This document shows positions 46,543 to 57,385 of a stretch of 64,000 bases of DNA, piece after piece. The DNA is from Oricola nitratireducens. GTDB taxonomy: Bacteria > Pseudomonadota > Alphaproteobacteria > Rhizobiales > Rhizobiaceae. The DNA is taken from assembly GCF_014904745.1 (NCBI RefSeq), contig NZ_JACZCS010000001.1:186001-250000 (forward strand), written 5' to 3'. The notes beneath the pieces were generated by a model, which was not told where the DNA came from, ran no database searches, and was given only the letters and a program-made list of their open reading frames with translations. The first letter of the stretch is position 1, and each line of letters begins with the position of its first letter. The translations under genes were made by a program, and so were the position numbers.

Positions 46543-48323
46543 TCGCGTGGCAACCGGATCGTGAACCGCGCGCCGGCCGGCTTGCCGCCCGGACCGTCCG
46601 GAATGTTCTCGGCGGTCAGCGTACCGCCGTGGGCTTCGACGATCTGGCGGGAGATCGACAGGCCGAGGCCGGAATTGCGGCCGAACTGGTCGGGTCCGGG
46701 CCGGTCGGTATAGAAGCGCTGGAAGATCTTCTCGATATTCTCGACCTCAATGCCGGGACCATTGTCCTCGACCCGGATCACGACATGGCGGGGCGTGGCC
46801 GACAGGCGGATATCGATCCGGCCATCCTGGTCGGACACGAAGGAAAAGGCGTTCTGGACCAGATTGGTGATGACCTGGCCGATACGCAATTCATGCCCGT
46901 TGACGAAATAGCCCTTGGCATTGGCCGGCAGCTTGTCGACATACAGGCGAAGAACGCCCGTGGCAGAGCGGTTTTGGCCAAGGATGGAGATCAGTTCGCG
47001 CAACAGTCTGGCGAGATCGACCGTGGCCGCATCCTCGCGCACCAGTTCCGCATCGAGGCGCGACGCGTCGGAGATGTCGGTGATCAGCCGATCGAGGCGC
47101 TTGACGTCGTGCTGGATGACGTCGGTCAGACGCTTGCGCATCTCGTCATTCTTCGCCAGCGGTAGCGTCTCGACGGCGCTGCGCAACGAGGTCAGCGGAT
47201 TCTTGAGCTCGTGGCTGACATCGGCGGCGAAGCTCTCGATCGCATCGATGCGAGCATAGAGCGAATTCGTCATGTCGCGCAGCGCGACCGAGAGATTTCC
47301 GATCTCGTCCTGGCGGTTCGAGAAATCCGGGATCTCCTCGCGCATCTTGATGCCGCGACGCACGCGTATGGCCGCGGCGGCTAAGCGCCGCAGCGGATTG
47401 GCAATGGTTCCGGCGAGCGCGACCGACAGGATGATGTTGACGATCACCGCCACGCCGAAGACGCGGAGCATGGCAAAGCGTTCGGCGCGGACGATCTTGT
47501 CGATGTCGCCGCCCTGGGTCGACAATTGCAGCACGCCGAGCACGGCGCGGTAGCGCTGGATCGGGACCGCGACGGAGACAATCATCTCGCCCTGCTGGCT
47601 GATGCGCACGATCTGGGACCGGCCACCGGCCAGCGCGCTCATCACTTCCGAATAGGCCGTGCCGCTGCCGCCGGGCTGTTCGGTGTAGAGGGTCAGATCA
47701 CGGCGCCGGAAAACACGCGAGACAATCTTGTCGAGCCAGTCGAGAAAACCCGTTTCGCCATTGTCGACCGGCGGCAGACCGTAACGCAGAACCTGGCCAC
47801 CGGAATAAAGGTGGCGCGAATCGAGCAGCAGGTTGGCGTCGCGGTCGTAGATGCGCGCGCGGGTGCGGGTCGGCGAGATCAGCCGGCGCAGGACCGGGGC
47901 GACCTTTTCCGGATTGATGGGAAAATCGAGATTGTCGAACCGGTCGGCATTGGGGACGATGCTTTCGCCGGCCTGCAGTTCGAGCAGCTTGTCGGGATCG
48001 ATCAGGATGGCGTTGGTCTCGACATTGGCCGAGGCGGCGATGGCGCCCGCGATGATTTCGCCCTGGGTCATCAGGCTTTCCACGCGGGCATCGATCAGGC
48101 CATCGCGGAACTGGTTGATGTAGAGGATGCCCGACATCAACACACCGAGGGCAGCGAGGTTCAGGAAAAGGATGCGGCGGGTAAGCGAGGAAAAGATGAA
48201 ACCGCCGAACAGGCGGCGAAACGGCCGCAGCAGGCGGGACAGGGTCCCGCTTGCCTCCCGCGGCGCAGGTTTCGCCCCGGCCATCCCGGCCCGGTATGCA
48301 ATGTGATCCGTTTCCGCCGTCAT
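46539..48323 (-). CDS. chvG: ChvG-type sensor histidine kinase (ExoS)
   Basis: A 594-residue inner-membrane sensor. Two TM helices bracket a periplasmic sensor of ~230 residues (~70-300); a HAMP domain follows, then the H-box DVSHELKNPLTSLRSAV and ATPase boxes NLVQNAFSF, DNGPGIE and SGLGLSISRQI. ChvG responds to acid/envelope stress and, in rhizobia, is regulated by ExoR. The ATG at 48323 is chosen for its GGAAA upstream; a longer frame (48401) would overlap chvI. It runs into hprK. Confidence 0.93.
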   Translation of the reverse strand: MTAETDHIAYRAGMAGAKPAPREASGTLSRLLRPFRRLFGGFIFSSLTRRILFLNLAALGVLMSGILYINQFRDGLIDARVESLMTQGEIIAGAIAASANVETNAILIDPDKLLELQAGESIVPNADRFDNLDFPINPEKVAPVLRRLISPTRTRARIYDRDANLLLDSRHLYSGGQVLRYGLPPVDNGETGFLDWLDKIVSRVFRRRDLTLYTEQPGGSGTAYSEVMSALAGGRSQIVRISQQGEMIVSVAVPIQRYRAVLGVLQLSTQGGDIDKIVRAERFAMLRVFGVAVIVNIILSVALAGTIANPLRRLAAAAIRVRRGIKMREEIPDFSNRQDEIGNLSVALRDMTNSLYARIDAIESFAADVSHELKNPLTSLRSAVETLPLAKNDEMRKRLTDVIQHDVKRLDRLITDISDASRLDAELVREDAATVDLARLLRELISILGQNRSATGVLRLYVDKLPANAKGYFVNGHELRIGQVITNLVQNAFSFVSDQDGRIDIRLSATPRHVVIRVEDNGPGIEVENIEKIFQRFYTDRPGPDQFGRNSGLGLSISRQIVEAHGGTLTAENIPDGPGGKPAGARFTIRLPRE

Positions 48324-48369
48324 CGCATTTCCGGTTTCCAGCCCGCGTTCTGTCCGCCCGCGGTTCCGA

Positions 48370-49074
48370 TCAGGTCTCGCGGAAACGGTAACCAACGCCA
48401 TACAACGTCTCGATCATGTCGAAACTGTCGTCGACCGCCTTAAATTTCTTGCGCAGGCGCTTGATATGGCTGTCGATCGTCCGGTCGTCGACATAGACTT
48501 GATCATCATAAGCCGCATCCATCAGCGAATCACGGCTTTTCACGACGCCGGGGCGCTGCGCCAGGGCATGCAGGATCAGGAACTCGGTGACGGTCAGCGT
48601 TACCGGCTGATCCTTCCAGGTGCAGGTGTGGCGTTCCTGGTCGAGCACGAGATTGCCGCGCACGATGGATTGCGCCTGGCCGGCGCCCTCGCCCTTGACC
48701 ATGACCTCGCGCGCCGCGGTGCGGCGCAGGACCGCCTTGACCCGTTCGACCAGCAGCCGCTGCGAAAACGGCTTGGTGATGAAGTCGTCCGCGCCCATCT
48801 TCAGGCCGAACAACTGGTCGATCTCGTCGTCCTTGGACGTCAGGAAGATCACCGGCAGGTCCGACTTCTGGCGCAGGCGGCGCAGCAGTTCCATGCCGTC
48901 CATGCGCGGCATCTTGATGTCGAGAATGGCGAGATTGGGCGGACGCGCGACAAGGCCCTCCAGCGCGGATGCGCCGTCGGTGAAGGTCTCGACCCGGTAA
49001 CCCTCCGCCTCCAATGCGATCGAGACGGATGTCAGAATGTTCCGGTCGTCATCGACCAGCGCAATCGTCTGCAT
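48370..49074 (-). CDS. chvI: ChvI response regulator
   Basis: A 234-residue OmpR-type regulator: receiver with acidic VDDD (residues 7-10) and Asp52 in [13 protein letters not shown], then a winged helix (~135-230). ChvI and ChvG control acid, exopolysaccharide and virulence genes in rhizobia and Agrobacterium. Start at ATG 49074 with GGGGAG upstream; another ATG at 49095 also has a site. First gene of a minus-strand block that continues to HPr. Confidence 0.95.
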   Translation of the reverse strand: MQTIALVDDDRNILTSVSIALEAEGYRVETFTDGASALEGLVARPPNLAILDIKMPRMDGMELLRRLRQKSDLPVIFLTSKDDEIDQLFGLKMGADDFITKPFSQRLLVERVKAVLRRTAAREVMVKGEGAGQAQSIVRGNLVLDQERHTCTWKDQPVTLTVTEFLILHALAQRPGVVKSRDSLMDAAYDDQVYVDDRTIDSHIKRLRKKFKAVDDSFDMIETLYGVGYRFRET

Positions 49075-49448
49075 GCTGAAATTCTCCCCAGCCATGGCGT
49101 CGTGTCCCTTGCTCGTCAGTGAAACCGAGCCGTTGACGCCCAAACTTGGCGCAAAATGTGGCACAGAACACATCTGGTGTCATGGCGGGCTCATTTCCAC
49201 CCCGCATGCCGATGGCTTATGCGCTCATACAAATTGCCTAATGACAGGAACGGTGGCCTGTGACTAACACGACGAGTTGAACCGATTAAATTGTTTTTTG
49301 AAAACTTAAATCGATTAATCATTTGAAATGGCACGCAATTTCTGTTTCAGGCTCTATTCTGTTTAAACGCAAATTTAAACGGGATTAAAAATTTCGCAGG
49401 CTTTTTCGAGCTTTAACACACGAAACGCACAGACCACCGGTGAGGACA
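49075..49448. promoter_or_regulatory. Divergent regulatory region between chvI and pckA
   Basis: A 374-base gap that is strikingly AT-rich from about 49260 to 49400 in a GC-rich chromosome. It contains two CGATTAA half-sites (49283-49290, 49312-49319), the second part of CTTAAATCGATTAATC, and a direct repeat TTTAAACG at 49362-49369 and 49374-49381. LacI-type regulators of gluconeogenesis in rhizobia (PckR/CceR) bind palindromes with a central CG, so 49305-49320 is a candidate operator. No coding potential seen. Confidence 0.6.
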
Positions 49449-51059
<1,611 letters not shown>

Positions 51060-51082
51060 CAGCGACCCGCAAGGGTGAGTTC

Positions 51083-51115
51083 ACGGCGTTTGCCTTCGGG
51101 CAGACGCCGTTTTTC
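51083..51115 (+). terminator. Intrinsic terminator after pckA
   Basis: ACGGCGT ... ACGCCGT (51083-51089 with 51104-51110) plus an inner TGCC/GGCA stem on a TTCG loop, then TTTTTC. A textbook rho-independent terminator 24 bases past the pckA stop. Confidence 0.88.
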
Positions 51116-51198
51116 GTTTCCGCGGAGGCTTTTTTCGCGCCGCCGCCAGGCGTATCGTCCGGCCGCATGAACGACCCGAGACATCCGGACCACACAAT

Positions 51199-51636
51199 AT
51201 GAGCGTCGAAAACCTGCCGATCCGGTACGGCCTGGATCTGCCCGGCTGGTCGATGACCGAGGAATTCGTGCTTGCCTCCGGGCCGGGCGGCCAGAATGTC
51301 AACAAAACGTCGTCGGCCGTTCAGCTGCGGTTTTTCGCCGGCGCGGCCGGCGTTTTCACCGATGCGCAACTGCACCGTCTGATGCAGCTTGCGGGAAAAC
51401 GCGCCGGCAAGGACGGCTCGATCCTGATCCAGGCGAGCCGTTTCCGCGCCCAGGAGCGCAACCGCGAGGATGCGCGCGAACGGCTCAGGCAACTGGTCCT
51501 CAAGGCGCTGGAGCCGCCGCCGCCGCCACGCAGGAAGACGCGACCGACGCGCGGTTCCGTCGAGCGGCGGCTGAAGGCAAAGGCCGGCCGGTCGCAGGTC
51601 AAGAAAATGCGCGGTTCGGTGGACTCAGAGGACTAG
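51199..51636 (+). CDS. arfB: Alternative ribosome-rescue factor ArfB (YaeJ family)
   Basis: A 145-residue class-I release-factor relative. The catalytic GGQ is in ASGPGGQNVNKTSS (~residues 27-40), and the C-terminal tail is Lys/Arg-rich (RRKTRPTRGSVERRLKAKAG), which enters the empty mRNA channel of stalled ribosomes. It releases the peptide from non-stop complexes. It is preceded by about 80 bases after the pckA terminator. Confidence 0.92.
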   Translation: MSVENLPIRYGLDLPGWSMTEEFVLASGPGGQNVNKTSSAVQLRFFAGAAGVFTDAQLHRLMQLAGKRAGKDGSILIQASRFRAQERNREDARERLRQLVLKALEPPPPPRRKTRPTRGSVERRLKAKAGRSQVKKMRGSVDSED

Positions 51637-51716
51637 CGCCGCCGACCCGACGGCACTAGAGTTTTCCCGCGGTGCCGCCTGGCGCTTTTTTCGGTTCATT
51701 TTGGAAGGATGTTGCG

Positions 51717-52226
51717 ATGGGATTTTTCGATTTCGTGAAATCGGCCGGCAAGAAGCTCGGCTTCGGCGATGATGACGAGGACAATGCCAAGGCGCTGAAG
51801 AAGGAGCTCGATTCCTACAAGCTCGGCACCGATGCGATTCAGGTCGAGGTCAAGGGCGATACCGCGATCATCAAGGGCGCTGTGGAAGACCAGTCGATCT
51901 TCGAAAAGGCCGTCGTCGCCATCGGCAACACGCTCGGCATCTCCAAGGTCGAGGCTTCCGAACTGAAGGTCGTGCCGCCCGAAAGCGGGCTGAAGCTCGA
52001 CGCCGGCGCCGACATGAACGCGATCATCGCCGCGGCAACGCCCGCCAAATCACCGAAATTCCATACGGTGGAAAAGGGCGACACGCTGTGGGCCATCGCC
52101 GAGAAGGCCTATGGCAACGGCTCGAAATACAATGCCATTTTCGAGGCCAACCGGCCGATGCTAACCCATCCGGACAAGATCTATCCGGGCCAGGTGCTGC
52201 GCATCCCGGATCTCGACGCGGCCTGA
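51717..52226 (+). CDS. kbp: BON and LysM domain protein (YgaU/Kbp-like)
   Basis: A 169-residue protein starting MGFFDFVKSAGKKLGF. A BON domain spans about residues 30-90 (KGDTAIIKGAVEDQS) and a C-terminal LysM domain about 120-165 (HTVEKGDTLWAIAEKAYG). This layout and length match YgaU/Kbp, the E. coli potassium-binding protein, which has no signal peptide. The ATG at 51717 has GGAAGG upstream. Function in this organism is inferred from family. Confidence 0.88.
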   Translation: MGFFDFVKSAGKKLGFGDDDEDNAKALKKELDSYKLGTDAIQVEVKGDTAIIKGAVEDQSIFEKAVVAIGNTLGISKVEASELKVVPPESGLKLDAGADMNAIIAAATPAKSPKFHTVEKGDTLWAIAEKAYGNGSKYNAIFEANRPMLTHPDKIYPGQVLRIPDLDAA

Positions 52227-52282
52227 CGCAAATTCCGCCGGCGGCGCATGGCGCTTTGCCGGCGGCACACTACATCCGACCC

Positions 52283-52897
52283 ATGCTGGTTCTTCCCAAG
52301 GGCGTCCGCCACATTCCGGGCTGTCTTTCGCCCGACGCGCAGCGGGCGCTTCTCGACGATATCCGCGCGGTCGTGAAAGACGCACCGCTCTACACGCCGA
52401 CGATGCCGCGCACCGGCAAGCCGATGAGCGTGCGCATGACCAATTGCGGATCGCTCGGCTGGGTCACCGACAAGGAGCGCGGCTACCGCTACCAGGACAC
52501 GCACCCGGTCACGGGAAAGCCTTGGCCTGCGATCCCGCGGGCGCTTCTCGACCTGTGGGCCGAATACAGCGGTTATCCGCATCCGCCGGAAGCCTGCCTG
52601 ATCAATTTCTATGACGAGACGGCGAAGATGGGCCTGCACCAGGACCGCGATGAGGAGGATTTCGACGCGCCGGTGGTGTCGATCTCGCTCGGCGACACCT
52701 GCCTGTTCCGGATCGGCGAGACGACACGGTCGGGGCGCACCGTCTCGCTGAAACTGGACAGCGGCGATGTCGTAGTGCTCGGCGGCGCGGGGCGGTTATG
52801 CTTCCACGGCGTGGACCGGATCTATCCGTCGACCTCGGCGCTTTTAAGGAATGGCGGGCGGATCAATCTGACGCTGCGCCGGGTGACGAAGCCGTAG
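52283..52897 (+). CDS. alkB: Alpha-ketoglutarate-dependent DNA repair dioxygenase AlkB
   Basis: Oxidatively removes methyl groups from 1-methyladenine and 3-methylcytosine. The Fe(II) ligands are in INFYDETAKMGLHQDRDE (H-x-D) and the distal His in LCFHGVDRI; the 2-oxoglutarate arginines are in GGRINLTLRRV. The ATG at 52283 is chosen; the longer upstream frame overlaps the BON-LysM gene. Its 3' end overlaps the convergent membrane-protein gene by 35 bases. Confidence 0.95.
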   Translation: MLVLPKGVRHIPGCLSPDAQRALLDDIRAVVKDAPLYTPTMPRTGKPMSVRMTNCGSLGWVTDKERGYRYQDTHPVTGKPWPAIPRALLDLWAEYSGYPHPPEACLINFYDETAKMGLHQDRDEEDFDAPVVSISLGDTCLFRIGETTRSGRTVSLKLDSGDVVVLGGAGRLCFHGVDRIYPSTSALLRNGGRINLTLRRVTKP

Positions 52898-54482
52898 CGC
52901 TCGCCGCCTGCCAAGCCGGCAGGAGATCGGAGCGAAGCGCCAGGCTGGCGCGCTTGTAGCGGAACACGACCCGGTAATTCGAGAGCAGCGTGGCGAACTC
53001 CGGATCCTCCAGTATCGGCGACGTCCAGCCCGATGGAGCGGAATCGAGCATCACCACATCCGGCGGCATGGCTTTCCACTCGGAGATCTTGCGCTCGACC
53101 GCTTCCTCGATGATCGCGTCGAGATGGGCGCGCCGCTCGTCAGACATGTCCGGGTCGGCGATTTTCGCCTTCACGCCGCCCGCCACGATCCAGTCGGCGC
53201 AGTCGCGGCCGACCCACACGCCACGAAGGCTTCGCGCCCATGGATGACCGATACCAATCTCGTCCGACACGCTGGCGACGGCCGGATGAGGCGCGATCGC
53301 ATTTATGCGATCTGCCAGCCATTGCGGCGGATCATAGCGCTGCCACGTCACCAGCGTACCGGCAACAGCCATGCTTGTAGCGGCGACGATGCCGGCGAAG
53401 ACGATTCTGTTGCGACCGCCACCGGACGCGGCCTCCTCGCCAAGCCAGCGGCGCGCGCCAATCAATGCGATCGCCAGAAGGGTAAATGTGAGGGCAGGCA
53501 GCAGATGATAGACCCAGCCCTTGCCAAGATAGAGGAACACGCAATAGGCCGCAGCCGCGGCCGCGGCGAAAGTCCAGGCAAGCGGGTTCACTCGGCGTGA
53601 GACGCCCGTCAGCATGACGACGAGAAGCCCGAACAGCAACAGCTCCGACAGACTTGCCGTGAACAACAGCGTGTAAAGATCGTGGCGATCGCCATAAATG
53701 TCCAGCAGCGCCGGAAGAACGGCCGATATGTATTCAGGATACGCGACCCAGACCCACATACCATAGGCAATGACGGCAAACGCGGCGGTGAGGATTTCCG
53801 GGCCAAACAGCAGACGCGGCGAACGGGCGGTCCAGGCGGCGAGCAAGTAGGGCAAGAGGAACAGGAGCGCATAGTGCGGCTTGACCATCATGGTGACCGC
53901 CGCGCCGGCTCCCGCCACAATCATCCATGCAGGCGGAAGCACCGGGCGAACCTCGCCCTTCATGCGCCATGCCGCAATCACCAGCATCGGCAATGCCGCC
54001 GCGACGGCAAAATGCTCACGCTGGGAAAAGGTCGTGGGCGCCAGAAGAAGAAGCAGGTAAAGCCCGACCGGCGTAATCGCCAGCCGTTCGGCGGCGGTTG
54101 CGAGGCCGAGGCGCCTGGTCATACGCAGGGCAAATGCGCCGAACGCGATCGCCCATACGTAGGTGCCCAGAACTGTCCAACTCTCCGCGGAAACAGGCGT
54201 GACGCGACCGAGCCAGACCATCGGAAGATAGAGGTAGATGGAGAAAGGCGGATTGTTCTCCAGTACATCTACATAGAGGCGTTCGCCGTCAAGCATCCGG
54301 TTTCCGACAAGAATCAGCCAGCTGACGTCCGGATGAGTGCCACCGGTGAACATATGCCACGCCGAAACCGCGAGAATGACGGCGGAGAGCGCCACCGCGC
54401 CGGTCCGAAGTCGGGAGAGCAGCATCCCGCTCTCGGCAAAGGCGGATGTTTCTATTGCCTCGGCCGACATCGGTCCATCCAT
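52863..54482 (-). CDS. Polytopic membrane protein, GT-C-like (hypothetical glycosyltransferase)
   Basis: A 539-residue protein with about ten hydrophobic segments and a soluble C-terminal region of ~130 residues. The first periplasmic loop has HPDVSWLILVGNRML and LYVDVLENNPPFSIYLYLP; Asp/Glu in this loop with NPP recalls GT-C sugar transferases. It is the last gene after a GT2 transferase and a methyltransferase on the same strand. ATG 54482 is used; a TTG two codons earlier with AGGA is also possible. Function is inferred only from fold and context. Confidence 0.6.
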   Translation of the reverse strand: MDGPMSAEAIETSAFAESGMLLSRLRTGAVALSAVILAVSAWHMFTGGTHPDVSWLILVGNRMLDGERLYVDVLENNPPFSIYLYLPMVWLGRVTPVSAESWTVLGTYVWAIAFGAFALRMTRRLGLATAAERLAITPVGLYLLLLLAPTTFSQREHFAVAAALPMLVIAAWRMKGEVRPVLPPAWMIVAGAGAAVTMMVKPHYALLFLLPYLLAAWTARSPRLLFGPEILTAAFAVIAYGMWVWVAYPEYISAVLPALLDIYGDRHDLYTLLFTASLSELLLFGLLVVMLTGVSRRVNPLAWTFAAAAAAAYCVFLYLGKGWVYHLLPALTFTLLAIALIGARRWLGEEAASGGGRNRIVFAGIVAATSMAVAGTLVTWQRYDPPQWLADRINAIAPHPAVASVSDEIGIGHPWARSLRGVWVGRDCADWIVAGGVKAKIADPDMSDERRAHLDAIIEEAVERKISEWKAMPPDVVMLDSAPSGWTSPILEDPEFATLLSNYRVVFRYKRASLALRSDLLPAWQAASATASSPGAASD

Positions 54483-54508
54483 CCTCAACTTGTCCTGCTG
54501 CGTCGCCG

Positions 54509-55291
54509 TCAGGCGGCGGCGCGCATGTTGCCGGCCTGCGCGTCCTCGCCGGTGCGCGCGGGCTGCACAACCGCGAGAAGCCCCAGCCCCATCGGCAGAT
54601 CGAACCGGCCGAGAAGGTGCCTTTCGGATCGAAACAGTTCCTTCATCACGGCATTGGCGAATTTCGGCGGAATGTCCGAACCGCTCGAAGCGGCCTCCTT
54701 GTCCTTCGACAGGCCGCGATCGAGAAGCCGCGCGGCCGCCGCCGCCGGAAACAGGGCGGAATTGGTGAAGGTCAGGCGCTGGACCTCATAGCCGGCATCA
54801 CGAAGCACGCCCGCCAGGCCCGATCGTGAATAGCGGCGAAAATGATGCAGAACCTCGTCATGATGGCTCCACAGCCATTGATGCGCCGGCACGGTCAGGA
54901 CGAGACGGCCACCAGGTGCGAGCAAATCGGCGATGGTCTCCAGCGCGGCGTAATCCTTCTCGACATGTTCGAGCACATCGAACATGCAAATCAGGTCGAA
55001 CTTGCGATCGAATTTCGGCAAACCGTCCGGGAGATGGCCGGCCAGAAATTCCATGTCAGTCTTTTCGGCCGCGATGTGTCGCGCACTGTCATCCATCTCG
55101 ACGGCGGTCACTGCGCCGTAGCGCGACAGCATCGGGATGTTGCCGCCGGTCCCGGCGCCGATTTCAAGAACGGAGATATTCGCCGGAAGGCCCAGCGAGT
55201 CAATCACGGCGCTCGCCACCGCCCGGCGACCGCAAAACCACCAGTGCCGGTCCTCGGTTTCCGCCATTTTTCGATAGGCTGCCGGTTCCAT
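54509..55291 (-). CDS. Class I SAM-dependent methyltransferase (surface-glycan cluster)
   Basis: A 260-residue methyltransferase. SAM motif I is ISVLEIGAGTGGNIPML (~38-54), followed by AVEMDDSARHIA and the post-motif DLICMFDVLEHVEKDY. The N-terminal EDRHWWFCGRR is typical of methyltransferases found beside lipid or glycan genes. Its ATG overlaps the GT2 stop (TAATG), and it precedes the GT-C-like gene by 26 bases. It may methylate a sugar or lipid precursor. Confidence 0.84.
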   Translation of the reverse strand: MEPAAYRKMAETEDRHWWFCGRRAVASAVIDSLGLPANISVLEIGAGTGGNIPMLSRYGAVTAVEMDDSARHIAAEKTDMEFLAGHLPDGLPKFDRKFDLICMFDVLEHVEKDYAALETIADLLAPGGRLVLTVPAHQWLWSHHDEVLHHFRRYSRSGLAGVLRDAGYEVQRLTFTNSALFPAAAAARLLDRGLSKDKEAASSGSDIPPKFANAVMKELFRSERHLLGRFDLPMGLGLLAVVQPARTGEDAQAGNMRAAA

Positions 55292-56226
55292 TATTCCTCA
55301 CCTTCGTAGATCTTGCGCACAACGTAGACGGGGCGCTGTTTGACTTCATCGTAGACGCGGCCGAGATACTGGCCGAGCACACCGATGCCGATCAGCTGGA
55401 CGCCGCCAAGGAACAGGATGCTCACCATCAGCGAGGTGTAGCCCGGCACGTCGGCGCCGAAGAAAATCGCGCGGCCGGCAAGCAGGCCGCCATAAAGAAA
55501 GGCCAGCACCGAGATGGCGCTGCCGACATAGCCCCAGATCTCCAGCGGAATATTGGAGAAGCTGGTGATTCCCTCCAACGCGAGGTTCCACAGCTTCCAG
55601 GGCGTGAAGGTGGAACGACCACCGGAGCGGGCGGCGCGCTTGTATTCGACAACGGAGGTTTCGAACCCCACCCAGGCGAACAGGCCCTTCATGAAACGGC
55701 GGCGTTCGGGCATGTCCTTCAGGACATCGAGGACCGCCCGGTCCATCAAGCGGAAATCACCGACATTTTCCGGTATTTGCGTGTGCGACAAGGCATTGTG
55801 GACGCGGTAGAATAGACCTGCCGTCTTGCTCTTCACCAGCGTATCGGTGGAACGGTCGGCGCGCTTGGCGATAACGACCTCCGAGCCGTTTTGCCAGTGT
55901 TCGAGCATTTGCGGGATGACTTCGGGCGGATCCTGCAAGTCGACATCGATCGGGATGGCGGCATCGGCGTCGCAAGCATCGAGACCCGCCGTCAGCGCGG
56001 CTTCCTTGCCGAAATTGCGCGACAGGTCGACGATGCGGATACGGCTATCGGCCTTTTGCGCCGCAATCAGCGTCTCAAGCGTCGCGTCGGTGCTCCCGTC
56101 ATTGACGAAGAGCAGCGTGAAGCCGAGCTGATCGGATTCCAGCGGGTCGATAATGCCGCGGGTTTCACGGAGAAAGGCGGCGACCGAGCCGGATTCGTTG
56201 AAAACGGGGATGATCAGGGCAACCAT
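55291..56226 (-). CDS. GT2 glycosyltransferase, GtrB/polyprenyl-phosphate sugar transferase type
   Basis: A 311-residue enzyme. The GT-A start is ALIIPVFNESGSVAAF (~3-18), the DXD-type metal site is AAIPIDVDLQDPPEV (D-V-D-L-Q-D), and two C-terminal TM helices (~225-280) anchor it, as in GtrB and PglC-associated DPM-like synthases. It would load a sugar on undecaprenyl phosphate. The ATG at 56226 lies 72 bases inside a longer frame beginning with TTG at 56298, which has GGGAG upstream; the choice is uncertain. First gene of the module. Confidence 0.88.
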   Translation of the reverse strand: MVALIIPVFNESGSVAAFLRETRGIIDPLESDQLGFTLLFVNDGSTDATLETLIAAQKADSRIRIVDLSRNFGKEAALTAGLDACDADAAIPIDVDLQDPPEVIPQMLEHWQNGSEVVIAKRADRSTDTLVKSKTAGLFYRVHNALSHTQIPENVGDFRLMDRAVLDVLKDMPERRRFMKGLFAWVGFETSVVEYKRAARSGGRSTFTPWKLWNLALEGITSFSNIPLEIWGYVGSAISVLAFLYGGLLAGRAIFFGADVPGYTSLMVSILFLGGVQLIGIGVLGQYLGRVYDEVKQRPVYVVRKIYEGEE

Positions 56227-56366
56227 CGTCCTGCGCAGCAGGCCAGACGACTTGTCGACAACGTTTTCAAGCTTTTTCTGAAGTGCTATCGCGGTCAAAC
56301 CGGGACGTCTCCCTTTTGCAGGGAAGACTAGTCGCGCAAAGCCTAAAAAACGATTACGGCGCGCCT

Positions 56367-57371
56367 CTACAGTTTTCTCAACAATACTTCCTCGACGAGG
56401 TGGTCGGAGCCCTTCTTGAGGATCAGGTCGGCGCGCGGGCGCGTCGGCTGGATGTTTTCCTTCAGGTTCTTCAGGTTGATGTTGGTCCAGAGACCCTCGG
56501 CGATCGAGCGCGCCGCCTCGGGCGACAGTTCGGAATAGCGGTGGAAGAACGACTTCGGATCGCGAAAGGCGGTCTGGCGCAGCCGCATGAAGCGCGTCAC
56601 GTACCAGTCGTGGATCTTGTCCTCGTCGGCGTCGATATAGATCGAGAAATCGAAATAATCCGAGACGAAGGGCACCATCTTGCCGTCTTCCGGCAAGTCC
56701 CGGACCTGCAGCACGTTGATGCCCTCGAAGATCAGGATGTCCGGCCGGTCGATGGTGACATACGCGTCCGGCAGCACATCGTAGACGAGATGCGAATAGA
56801 GCGGCGCGCGCACCGAATGCTCGCCCGCCTTGAGCTGAGACAGGAAGCGCAGAACCGCGCCGACATCGTAGCTTTCTGGAAAGCCCTTGCGCTCCATCAG
56901 CCCCTGTTCGCGCAGCACGGCGTTGGGAAGCAGGAAGCCGTCCGTGGTGACCAGATCAACCTTCGGGCTCGACGGCCAGCGCCCGAGAAGCTCCTTCAGG
57001 ATACGCGCAGTGGTCGACTTGCCGACCGCGACCGAGCCGGCGATGCCGATGATGAAAGGCGTCTTGATCGCCTCGTCGACGTTGAGGAAGTGCTTGCGCT
57101 GCTCGAACAGGCTCTGCGACGCCTCGACATGGGCGTAGAGCAGGCGCGACATCGACAGGTAGATGCGCCGGACCTCGTCGAGATCGACCGGGTCGTCGAG
57201 GGAACGCAGCCGCATCACCTCGTCGGCCGTCAGCGTTAACGGGGTGTCGGCGCGGAATTCCGACCATTTGGCCGCCGAAAACCGCCTGTAGGGCGACAAT
57301 TCGCTGCCGGAAAGCTGGTCGAGGGGATCGAGATGCGCTGCCGAGTTGCCGCGCCTGACGGGCTGGTCCAT
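56367..57371 (-). CDS. coaA: Pantothenate kinase, type I
   Basis: The first and controlling step of coenzyme A synthesis. The Walker A is [17 protein letters not shown] (~105-121) and the family's [11 protein letters not shown] and [20 protein letters not shown] are present. Length 334 fits the prokaryotic type I enzyme, which is usually inhibited by CoA thioesters. It lies 14 bases downstream of hisE and probably ends the histidine operon transcript. Confidence 0.96.
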   Translation of the reverse strand: MDQPVRRGNSAAHLDPLDQLSGSELSPYRRFSAAKWSEFRADTPLTLTADEVMRLRSLDDPVDLDEVRRIYLSMSRLLYAHVEASQSLFEQRKHFLNVDEAIKTPFIIGIAGSVAVGKSTTARILKELLGRWPSSPKVDLVTTDGFLLPNAVLREQGLMERKGFPESYDVGAVLRFLSQLKAGEHSVRAPLYSHLVYDVLPDAYVTIDRPDILIFEGINVLQVRDLPEDGKMVPFVSDYFDFSIYIDADEDKIHDWYVTRFMRLRQTAFRDPKSFFHRYSELSPEAARSIAEGLWTNINLKNLKENIQPTRPRADLILKKGSDHLVEEVLLRKL

Positions 57372-57385
57372 GAATACGCCTGTGA

